64,000 bases of DNA from Betaproteobacteria bacterium. GTDB lineage: Bacteria; Pseudomonadota; Gammaproteobacteria; Burkholderiales; CAIKXV01. This document shows positions 7,519 to 14,388 of the stretch, one piece after another (the stretch's first letter is position 1; the number at the start of each line of letters is the position of its first letter). The DNA is taken from NCBI GenBank assembly GCA_947458265.1, contig CANGYF010000004.1:78491-142490 (forward strand), read 5' to 3'. The notes beneath the pieces are model-generated. The model was given only the letters and a program-made list of their open reading frames with translations. It was not told where the DNA came from and did no database searches. The position numbers and the translations under genes are program-made.

Positions 7519-9948
7519 TTGACCTCTCAATATCGTCGTCGTTCCGGACTCCGGACTTCGAATAAACCGGTCTTCACGACCATCGTCCCCGAGCGGGACA
7601 AGATCCTCGAAGCCCTGCGAGAAGCAGGCGTGCCGATGGAGCCCGAACGGCTGTCCGAGATCCTGGACGTCGCCCCGGAGTCCGCAGAAGGCTTCTCGCG
7701 CCGCCTCGCAGCCATGGAGCGCGAAGGCGAGGTGATCGCCAATCGGCGCGGCGCCCTCGGACTGCCGTCCAAGATGGACCTGATCCGCGGTCGGGTGCAG
7801 GGCCATCCCGACGGCTTCGGTTTCCTGGTGCCGGACGATGCCACCGGCGACCTGTTCCTCGGCCCGGCCGAGATGCAGAAGGTGCTGCACGGCGACCGAG
7901 TGCTCGGCCGCGAGTGCGCGGCGCCGCGTCGCGGCAAGCGCGAGGCGGTAGTGGTCGAGGTGCTCGAGCGCGGCAACCAGCGCGTGGTCGGCCGACTCGA
8001 GGTCGAGCATGGCGTGCGCTTCGTCGTCGCCGAAGACCGCCGGGTGAGCCAGGACATCCTGGTGTCTCCGGACGATTCATTCCCCGCGAAGTCCGGGCAG
8101 GTCGTGGTGGCCGAGATCATCGAGCAGCCGTCGCGCCACAGCCAGCCGATCGGGCGCATCGTCGAGGTGCTGGGCAACTATGCCGACCCGGGCATGGAGA
8201 TCGAGATCGCGTTGCGCAAGCACGACCTGCCGCACGTGTTCAGCGCCGAGGTCGAGAAGCTGGCGGCGAAGTTCCCGAAAGAGCCGCGCAAGACAGACCT
8301 GCGCGGCCGGGTCGACCTGCGCGAACTGCCGCTGGTCACCATCGATGGCGAGACGGCGCGTGACTTCGACGACGCGGTGTACTGCGAGCCGGTGCCGCGG
8401 CCGGAACCGGGCAAGCCGGCGGCCAAGCGGGCGCGGCGGTCCATCGCGCAGACGGTCAGCGACATGGTGAAGGACGCCACTGGCTACGGCCAGGCACCGG
8501 CTGTGCCGGGCAGCGGCCCGAGCGGGCGCAAGGCAGTGCCGGACGCCGCATACAAGCTGTTCGTCGCGATCGCCGATGTCGGCCATTACGTGAAGCCGGG
8601 CGATGCACTGGACACCGAGGCGCTGGCGCGCGGCACTTCGGTGTACTTCCCGCGCCGGGTGATCCCGATGCTGCCGGAGGCGCTGTCCAACGGCCTGTGT
8701 TCCCTGAACCCGCAGGTCGACCGGCTGTGCATGGTGTGCGAGGTGGATGTCGGCGCCGACGGCAGCCTGCTTGCCTACCAGTTCTACAACGCGGTGATGA
8801 ACTCGAAGGCACGCCTGACCTACACCGAGGTGGCCGAGATCCTCGACGGCAGCCCGATGGCGCATGCGAAGAACTACCGCGACCTGGTGCCGCACCTCAA
8901 GGCGCTGGAGGCGGTGTTCCGGGTGCTCCTGAAGGCGCGCGCTCAGCGCGGCGCCATCGACTTCGAATCGTCCGAGACGAAGATGGAGTTCGACGACAAC
9001 GGCAAGATCCGCCGGATCGTGCCGGTCGAGCGCAACGATGCACACCGGCTGATCGAAGAGTGCATGCTGGCGGCCAACGTCTGCGCGTCGCAGTTCCTGG
9101 CGAGCCACAGTCATCCGATGCTGTATCGGATCCACGCCGGCCCGAAGAAGGACCGTCTGGAGTCGCTGCGCGAGTTCCTGCGCGGGTTCGGCCTGTCGAT
9201 CGGTGGCGGTGAATCGCCCCATGCGCGCGACTATGCGAAGGTGCTCGAGCAGATCCGCGACAGGCCTGACCGGCTGCTGCTGCAGACCGTGATGCTGCGC
9301 TCGCTGGCACAGGCCGTGTACAGCCCGGACAACATCGGCCACTTCGGCCTGGCCTACGACGGGTACGGGCATTTCACCTCGCCCATCCGCCGCTATCCCG
9401 ATCTCTCGGTGCACCGCGCGATCAAGGCGGTGCTGCTGAAGAAGACCTACAAGCCGACCGACATGGACTGGACGCAGCTTGGCCAGCACTGCTCGCAGGT
9501 CGAGCGACGCGCTGACGACGCATCGCGCGAAGTGGAGGCGTGGCTCAAGTGCTTCTACATGCTCGACCGTGTCGGCGAGAGCTTCAGCGGCACCATCAGC
9601 GGCGTCACATCGTTCGGCGCGTTCGTCACGCTGGACGACCTGCATGTCGATGGCCTGGTGCACATCTCCGAACTTGGTACCGACTACTTCCACTTCGATG
9701 CGATCCGCCACCAACTGCTGGGCGAGCGCACCGGCCAGCGCTATCGCATCGGCGACCGCATCGGCGTGCAGGTGGTGCGGGTGGACCTGTCCACGAGCAA
9801 GATCGACTTCGTGCTGGCCCCCGGCACCCAGTTGAAGGGCCCGCTCGCCACCAGTGGCGCCCGGGCGGGCAAGGACGTGAAGGAGGGCAGGGCTGCGGCC
9901 GCCCCGCCGTCCGATGCAGCGCCGAAGGGTGGGAAGAAGCGGCGATGA
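7519..9948 (+). CDS. rnr: Ribonuclease R
   Basis: RNase R is a processive 3'-5' exoribonuclease that degrades structured RNA, acting in tmRNA quality control, rRNA turnover and cold adaptation. Seen here: an N-terminal helix-turn-helix, cold-shock domains, the RNB catalytic domain with Asp276, Asp282, Asp284 and Asp285 in [11 protein letters not shown], and an S1 domain near the C-terminus followed by a Lys-rich tail. With the proposed TTG start the protein is 809 residues and the catalytic aspartates fall within four positions of those of E. coli RNase R. The first in-frame ATG (7636) would delete the helix-turn-helix. An insertion of about 40-50 residues sits between the catalytic motif and the next conserved strand. 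The stop overlaps rlmB (ATGA). Confidence 0.88.
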   Translation: MTSQYRRRSGLRTSNKPVFTTIVPERDKILEALREAGVPMEPERLSEILDVAPESAEGFSRRLAAMEREGEVIANRRGALGLPSKMDLIRGRVQGHPDGFGFLVPDDATGDLFLGPAEMQKVLHGDRVLGRECAAPRRGKREAVVVEVLERGNQRVVGRLEVEHGVRFVVAEDRRVSQDILVSPDDSFPAKSGQVVVAEIIEQPSRHSQPIGRIVEVLGNYADPGMEIEIALRKHDLPHVFSAEVEKLAAKFPKEPRKTDLRGRVDLRELPLVTIDGETARDFDDAVYCEPVPRPEPGKPAAKRARRSIAQTVSDMVKDATGYGQAPAVPGSGPSGRKAVPDAAYKLFVAIADVGHYVKPGDALDTEALARGTSVYFPRRVIPMLPEALSNGLCSLNPQVDRLCMVCEVDVGADGSLLAYQFYNAVMNSKARLTYTEVAEILDGSPMAHAKNYRDLVPHLKALEAVFRVLLKARAQRGAIDFESSETKMEFDDNGKIRRIVPVERNDAHRLIEECMLAANVCASQFLASHSHPMLYRIHAGPKKDRLESLREFLRGFGLSIGGGESPHARDYAKVLEQIRDRPDRLLLQTVMLRSLAQAVYSPDNIGHFGLAYDGYGHFTSPIRRYPDLSVHRAIKAVLLKKTYKPTDMDWTQLGQHCSQVERRADDASREVEAWLKCFYMLDRVGESFSGTISGVTSFGAFVTLDDLHVDGLVHISELGTDYFHFDAIRHQLLGERTGQRYRIGDRIGVQVVRVDLSTSKIDFVLAPGTQLKGPLATSGARAGKDVKEGRAAAAPPSDAAPKGGKKRR

Positions 9949-10712
9949 GTGCGCCGTTGCGAACGCTTTTCGGGTTGCATGCGGTCACCGCCCGGTTGCG
10001 CGCTGCGCCGCAGTCGATCCGCGAGCTCTATGTCGATGCGAAGCGGGCGGACGCCCGCACCCGTGACCTGCTGGCACTCGCGGCAGACAAGTCCGTCCGT
10101 GCGATGGCGGTCGATGCGGACCGCCTCGATGCGCTGGCCGGCGGCTCGGCCCGCCACCAGGGCGTGGTCGCGCGGATCGACGGCGACAGCCGGCGCAGCG
10201 TGCACTTCGACGACATGGTTGAGGACCTGCCGGAGAATCCACTGCTGATCGTGCTCGACGGCGTTCAGGATCCGCACAACCTCGGGGCCATCCTGCGCGT
10301 GGCCGATGCGATGGGTGTCGATGCAGTGATCGCGCCCAAGGATCGTGCGGTGGGCATCACGGCGACGGTGGAGAAGGTGGCCTCGGGCGCGGCCGAGACG
10401 GTGCAGTACGTCACCGTGACCAACCTCGCGCGCTCCATCGATACGCTGAAGGCACGCGGAATCTGGTGCATCGGCGCCGACGAATCCGGCAAGGGCGACC
10501 TGTTCGGCGCCAAGCTGACCGGGCCGCTGGCCTGGGTGATGGGTGCGGAGGGCGAAGGCCTGCGCCGCCTCACTCGCGAGCGCTGCGACGAACTGGTACG
10601 CATCCCGATGTTCGGGGTGGTGGAAAGCGTGAACGTATCGGTGGCCGCAGGCATCTGCCTGTTCGAGAGCCGACGTCAGCGCACTGGTGGGGGGGCTGGG
10701 GTCAGACCTTGA
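9945..10712 (+). CDS. rlmB: 23S rRNA (guanosine-2'-O-)-methyltransferase RlmB
   Basis: A SPOUT-class methyltransferase that modifies a conserved guanosine (G2251 in E. coli numbering) of 23S rRNA using S-adenosylmethionine. The N-terminal substrate-binding domain ([11 protein letters not shown]) is followed by the knotted catalytic domain with [19 protein letters not shown] and the C-terminal [14 protein letters not shown] and [14 protein letters not shown] motifs. The length is 255 residues against about 243 in E. coli. The extra tail (GGGAGVRP) and the stop codon are supplied by a palindromic repeat that starts at 10698. The start overlaps the rnr stop by four bases, the common rnr-rlmB coupling. 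Confidence 0.93.
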   Translation: MSAPLRTLFGLHAVTARLRAAPQSIRELYVDAKRADARTRDLLALAADKSVRAMAVDADRLDALAGGSARHQGVVARIDGDSRRSVHFDDMVEDLPENPLLIVLDGVQDPHNLGAILRVADAMGVDAVIAPKDRAVGITATVEKVASGAAETVQYVTVTNLARSIDTLKARGIWCIGADESGKGDLFGAKLTGPLAWVMGAEGEGLRRLTRERCDELVRIPMFGVVESVNVSVAAGICLFESRRQRTGGGAGVRP

Positions 10713-10755
10713 GTGTTGCATCGATTGCAAACGGGGAGATGGCGAATCTGACCCC
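10698..10755. repeat. GGGGTCAGA/TCTGACCCC palindromic repeat element
   Basis: GGGGTCAGA at 10698-10706 is matched by its exact inverse TCTGACCCC at 10747-10755. Between them lies a smaller hairpin with TTGCA and TGCAA arms around 10717-10731. Such GGGGTCAGA-ended palindromes are typical of REP-like elements mobilised by RAYT (Y1 transposase) proteins; no such transposase is in the window. The element has inserted at the 3' end of rlmB and supplies its stop codon. A related palindrome occurs at 36881-36907. Confidence 0.55.
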
Positions 10756-10784
10756 ATGGACTACGAACCTGGAGGATGGGCAGC

Positions 10785-11507
10785 ATGGCGGGATGGGATG
10801 CGTTCCTGACGGAACAGGATAAGCAGCATCTTGCGATATGGGGAAAGAAGGCGAACGACGGCTTCGGCGAGCGGCCCGTGCTGCTGGTGGTCGACGTGTT
10901 CCATGCCGCCCTGGGACACGAGCGCAAGCCGATCCTGGAATCGATCAGGGACTGGCCGATGAGCTGCGGCCTGGAGGGCTGGGAGGCGGTCGACCGCATG
11001 GTCGGCCTGATCGCCGCCGCCCGTGCCAACGGCGTGCCGGTGATCCATGCGCGCGCGCTGGCGGGCTTCCCGAGCGACTGGTTCCGTCGGGGCGACAAGG
11101 GCGATCGGCGCAATCGTGCGATCGAACACCTGCCGCCGGAGATCCGGGCCCTGGCCAACGAGTTCGTGCCGCAGGTGGCACCGCTGCCTGGCGAACTGGT
11201 CATCGAGAAGGTCTGCGCGAGCGTCTTCGCAGGCACGCCGCTGCTGCACCACCTGCGCGCGATCGGTGCCGATACGGTGATCGTCTGTGGCGAGTCGACC
11301 AGTGGCTGCGTGCGCGCGGCGGTGGTCGACGCGGTTACCTACCGCTATCGTGTTGGCGTGGTAGGCGAGTGCTGCTTCGACCGTACCCAGGCATCGCACT
11401 GGATGAACCTGTTCGACATGCACCAGAAGTACGCCGACGTCATCGACGTGGCGGCAGCGGTGGAGTACTTCGTGGCAACTGAGCTCAGGCCTGACCCCCA
11501 CGCCTGA
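10785..11507 (+). CDS. Isochorismatase-family cysteine hydrolase
   Basis: The 240-residue protein has the full catalytic triad of the family: Asp37 (VVDVF), Lys142 (VIEKVCASVF) and Cys175 (GESTSGCVRAAVVDA). The layout resembles N-carbamoylsarcosine amidase/nicotinamidase-like enzymes, which hydrolyse C-N bonds; the substrate is unknown. ATG 10785 is chosen because GGAGG at 10771-10775 is 9 bases upstream, whereas the in-frame ATG at 10776 directly abuts it. The gene follows rlmB after a repeat element, so it is probably transcribed separately. It is convergent with the chemosensory-like operon. Confidence 0.83.
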   Translation: MAGWDAFLTEQDKQHLAIWGKKANDGFGERPVLLVVDVFHAALGHERKPILESIRDWPMSCGLEGWEAVDRMVGLIAAARANGVPVIHARALAGFPSDWFRRGDKGDRRNRAIEHLPPEIRALANEFVPQVAPLPGELVIEKVCASVFAGTPLLHHLRAIGADTVIVCGESTSGCVRAAVVDAVTYRYRVGVVGECCFDRTQASHWMNLFDMHQKYADVIDVAAAVEYFVATELRPDPHA

Positions 11508-11518
11508 TGCTGTGGGGG
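11495..11518. terminator. Hairpin between convergent genes
   Basis: CCCCCAC at 11495-11501 pairs with GTGGGGG at 11512-11518 around a 10-base loop. It spans the stop codon of the cysteine hydrolase and ends just before the stop of the convergent CheX-like gene, so it could serve both directions. No U-tract is present. Confidence 0.45.
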
Positions 11519-11519
11519 A

Positions 11520-12104
11520 CTAGAAGAGCTCCAGCTCCCCTGCATTGGCATCCTCGACGACGTCCGGTACATCGATGGAGAAGTCGAGCGGCTGTGCGGG
11601 ATCCGAGCAGACGCAGTAGCTGACCTCGATCAAGGGCGAGGGATCGTCAGCGGACGACACGATGAACGAGCGTGCGTGGTCCGGATGCATCTCGGGTATC
11701 TGCACTCGACATCTCGCGTCAAGGAAGAACGGTGTCGACATGCCAGTGTGCTTGAACAGCGGCGTCAGTGCGCCCTTCACCGTGCCGCAGGCCCGGTTTA
11801 TGAACTCGGCTCCCCCCTCGGCCATGACTTCCGGGTCGAGGACCTGTTCCGGGAAGTGGAACCTCCGGCGAAACAACTGTACCGAGGTCTTGGCGTCGAT
11901 GAAAGTGACGAAGACGACGATCCGGAAGTCGAAGGCGGCGATGCTGCAGGTGACCGACTGGAACTGGCCGGACGGGATCTGAGTGCCCTGGCCGCCCTCG
12001 AGCGGCGCCACTACGCATCGTTCCTCGTCGGGGAAGGAGCAGAGGTCGACAAGCGCCGCGCTGAGGATGCGATCGAGGCATTCCGTCGTACGGTTGTTGA
12101 TCAT
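11520..12104 (-). CDS. CheX-like chemotaxis phosphatase domain protein
   Basis: This 194-residue protein is the last gene of a five-gene chemosensory-like operon. The central segment [18 protein letters not shown] carries an E-x-x-N signature (Glu100, Asn103), the catalytic pattern of CheC/CheX/FliY phosphatases that dephosphorylate CheY-P. The family match is by pattern only. It ends AGELELF, nearly the same tail (SGELELF) as the CheX-domain fusion protein encoded three genes upstream, suggesting a common docking site. Its start overlaps the stop of the MCP-like gene by four bases. The likely role is to terminate the signal of the CheY encoded in the same operon. Confidence 0.6.
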   Translation of the reverse strand: MINNRTTECLDRILSAALVDLCSFPDEERCVVAPLEGGQGTQIPSGQFQSVTCSIAAFDFRIVVFVTFIDAKTSVQLFRRRFHFPEQVLDPEVMAEGGAEFINRACGTVKGALTPLFKHTGMSTPFFLDARCRVQIPEMHPDHARSFIVSSADDPSPLIEVSYCVCSDPAQPLDFSIDVPDVVEDANAGELELF

Positions 12105-12877
12105 CCGTGCGACTCGATCTGTGACATGGAGGTGCGCAACCGCTCGCTGCTCGCGCCGAGGCCGTGCACGGCGGTGCGGATCATGTTGCCGCTTGCCTGG
12201 AGGTCCTGAAACGTGGTCGTGGTGAGCAGGTCGTTCTTGTCGAGAACCCTCTGATACTCCTTCGCGAGTTTCTCGGACTGCGACGCAAGAAGGCGGACGC
12301 CGTCGGCGACGACCGCAAAACCGCGGCCCGCTTCGCCCACGCGCGCAGCCTCGATCGACGCGTTCAGTGCCAGCAGACCGATCTGCTTGACCACCCGCGC
12401 AAACTGCTCGTTGTGGCGCCTCACTTCAAGGTTGTTCGCCAGGATCGACTGCAACTCGTCGTGCCACCTCGAGATGGTCTGCAGTAGCCCCTGCAGCGCG
12501 CCGGCGTCGCTACTCAGCAAGGCGTGGTCTTCGTTGAACTGCCTGCAGGCCAGCGCCAGGTTGCGCGCAGCGGTTTCCCGCAAGGCCGCGAATTCGGCAT
12601 CGCGTGATGCAACGACCCGGGCCTCCATCTCGGCGAGGGCCTCGTGGTGTGCCTGCGCCTGTGCCTCCAGGCTCGACGAAAGGCGTGCGATCTCGTCGCG
12701 GAGCTCTGCCTCGGCGGCATCGACGACATCCTGCGGCATGCGGGCGGAGAGCTCTGCCACCTGTGCGTCGCGCAGGGCGATTTCCTTGACCAGCCCTCGG
12801 CGTGCCCGCAAGTGCAGGTAGTGGAGGACCACAAGGGCGAGAATCGCGCTGGCGCATGATCCGATAAGCAAGTACAT
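12101..12877 (-). CDS. Short membrane-anchored MCP-type signalling protein
   Basis: A single N-terminal membrane helix (about residues 2-20) is followed by a long coiled coil. Residues 164-195 ([21 protein letters not shown] and onward) match the hairpin tip of methyl-accepting chemotaxis proteins, which contacts CheA and CheW. There is no periplasmic sensor domain and no HAMP domain, and the second half of the usual coiled coil is short (258 residues in all). ATG 12877 is chosen because GGAG lies 6 bases upstream, while the ATG at 12916 has no ribosome-binding site. With no CheW in the operon, it may touch the membrane kinase directly. Function is inferred from the hairpin motif and context. 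Confidence 0.7.
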   Translation of the reverse strand: MYLLIGSCASAILALVVLHYLHLRARRGLVKEIALRDAQVAELSARMPQDVVDAAEAELRDEIARLSSSLEAQAQAHHEALAEMEARVVASRDAEFAALRETAARNLALACRQFNEDHALLSSDAGALQGLLQTISRWHDELQSILANNLEVRRHNEQFARVVKQIGLLALNASIEAARVGEAGRGFAVVADGVRLLASQSEKLAKEYQRVLDKNDLLTTTTFQDLQASGNMIRTAVHGLGASSERLRTSMSQIESHG

Positions 12878-12980
12878 CCCATTCTCCGATGTTGCCAGGG
12901 TTCCTGCGACCGACATCTGCCGTGCGGGCCGCCGGGAAGGCGGCCGGAGCCGCTCCCCCCGCAGGCATGCCGACCGCGAA

Positions 12981-13346
12981 CTAGGCGGCCAGCTTCTTGA
13001 GCGATGCGAGCACCGCCGGACCGTTGAACGGCTTGACGATCCAGCCCTTGATGCCAGCAGCCTTGCCCCGCTCCTTCATCGCCGGGCTGTTCTCCGTCGT
13101 CAGCATGACGATGTTGGTCGTCGTGTTCTTCAGCTCGCTACGGATCTTCTCGGCCATGGTGAGGCCGTCCATGTTCGGCATGTTGACGTCACTGACCACC
13201 AGCTTGATGCCAGGGTCTGCCTTGAGCTTCTCCAGCCCATCCTTGCCGTCGACAGCAGAGGAGACCGTCAGTCCGTTGGCGGTGAGGAAGTCGCAGAGTT
13301 CGTTGCGTACCGTGCCGGAATCATCGACGACGAGTATCTGTGCCAT
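12981..13346 (-). CDS. CheY-like single-domain response regulator
   Basis: This 121-residue receiver domain has every active-site residue: acidic pair Asp8-Asp9, phospho-acceptor Asp53 ([12 protein letters not shown]), Thr83/Thr84 switch region and Lys105 in the VKPF motif. No output domain is attached. It lies between the CheX-domain fusion gene and the MCP-like gene of the operon, so it is the probable phosphorylation target of the CheA-like kinase at 14389-16818 and the substrate of the two CheX-like proteins. AAGGGG about 8 bases upstream is a good ribosome-binding site. Its downstream partner (flagellar motor or another effector) is not indicated in the window. Confidence 0.9.
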   Translation of the reverse strand: MAQILVVDDSGTVRNELCDFLTANGLTVSSAVDGKDGLEKLKADPGIKLVVSDVNMPNMDGLTMAEKIRSELKNTTTNIVMLTTENSPAMKERGKAAGIKGWIVKPFNGPAVLASLKKLAA

Positions 13347-13382
13347 TGCATTGCCCCTTTTCTGGGTTGTTGATGGTTGGGT

Positions 13383-14357
13383 TCAGAACAGTTCCAGCTC
13401 GCCGGACTCGAACATCGATTCGACCGCGGGCGACTCGACCATGTCTTCGGGGGACCAGTTCAGGTTGAAGACGAAGCGCTGGTAGACGTAGACCGGCTCC
13501 GCGTCGGGGTTCTTGCGGTCGCGGAACTGGTACTTCAGGCAGAGCTGCGGGTCCTCGGAGCCGAACGAGATGAAGCGGCGCTGGTGGTTGATGATGATCG
13601 GCACCTGAACGGACGACGCGACGTTCGTTCCGCCCGTGTGGTTGGCGTAGCGGCTCTTGAAGCCGCCCCAGATCATGTTCGTCGCCTCGCCGAGGATGCT
13701 GTTGAGGTCGCGGAAGGTCAGGGCCTCCCCAGGGGCACGATCCCCCATGGCAAGCCCCAGGAAGTCCGATTCCCCAGTCTGGAGCATCATGTAGCCGCGG
13801 CACCAGTTCGTCTCGATGCCGATCAGCGTGAACACCTCACCGAAGATGATCCGGTCCTTGACGAGGTAGGGCGTCTCCATCACCAGGTCGCAGTGGGGGA
13901 GCAGGGCGCCGAGCGAGGCCTGCGTGATCTCGGCGATGCCGCGTACCAGGGCCGTCGGATAGACGCGGTTGAAGATCGACGAGTCCAGGCTCGCGCGCAG
14001 GGTCGACAGGTCGGCTGCCGTGTAGGCGCACCGGAACATCGCGGCGTCCTTTTCGGGTATCCCTGCGTTGCCCGACTGGCGGTCCCGGCGCAGGAAGATC
14101 GGAAGCTCCGGCCTGAGATCGTTGATGGATCGTGCCAGTGCCAGGCCCGCCATCGGGCCCCCGTAGTTCTCGTACAGCATGATGCCGCCGAGGTCGATGT
14201 TGGAGCCGAGGATCGAGAGCACGTTGGCTGCTCCCCCCTCCTGGGGGCGGATCGCGATCAGGGCGCTGTCTTCGCACAGCGCCTTGATCGTCTCGGAATC
14301 CTTCGCGAGGCTGTCTAGGACGAGGATCTTGCTGAACACGGTTGAAGTCGAGGACAT
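13383..14357 (-). CDS. Pseudoreceiver fused to a CheX-like domain
   Basis: The first half of this 324-residue protein looks like a degenerate receiver. The beta-1 segment KILVLD and beta-3 segment GIMLYENYGGP are recognisable, but the phospho-acceptor position is Glu63 rather than Asp and the conserved Lys is missing. It may mimic the phosphorylated state or act as a protein-binding module. The second half carries a CheX-type E-x-x-N signature (Glu224, Asn227, in ILGEATNMIW) and ends SGELELF like the other CheX-like protein in the operon. ATG 14357 has GGAG 8 bases upstream; longer in-frame starts read through the end of the kinase gene. It lies 31 bases after the kinase and before the CheY gene. 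Confidence 0.65.
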   Translation of the reverse strand: MSSTSTVFSKILVLDSLAKDSETIKALCEDSALIAIRPQEGGAANVLSILGSNIDLGGIMLYENYGGPMAGLALARSINDLRPELPIFLRRDRQSGNAGIPEKDAAMFRCAYTAADLSTLRASLDSSIFNRVYPTALVRGIAEITQASLGALLPHCDLVMETPYLVKDRIIFGEVFTLIGIETNWCRGYMMLQTGESDFLGLAMGDRAPGEALTFRDLNSILGEATNMIWGGFKSRYANHTGGTNVASSVQVPIIINHQRRFISFGSEDPQLCLKYQFRDRKNPDAEPVYVYQRFVFNLNWSPEDMVESPAVESMFESGELELF

Positions 14358-14388
14358 CTGGGTGTGCTCCGGAAGTGGGTGTCGGTTC

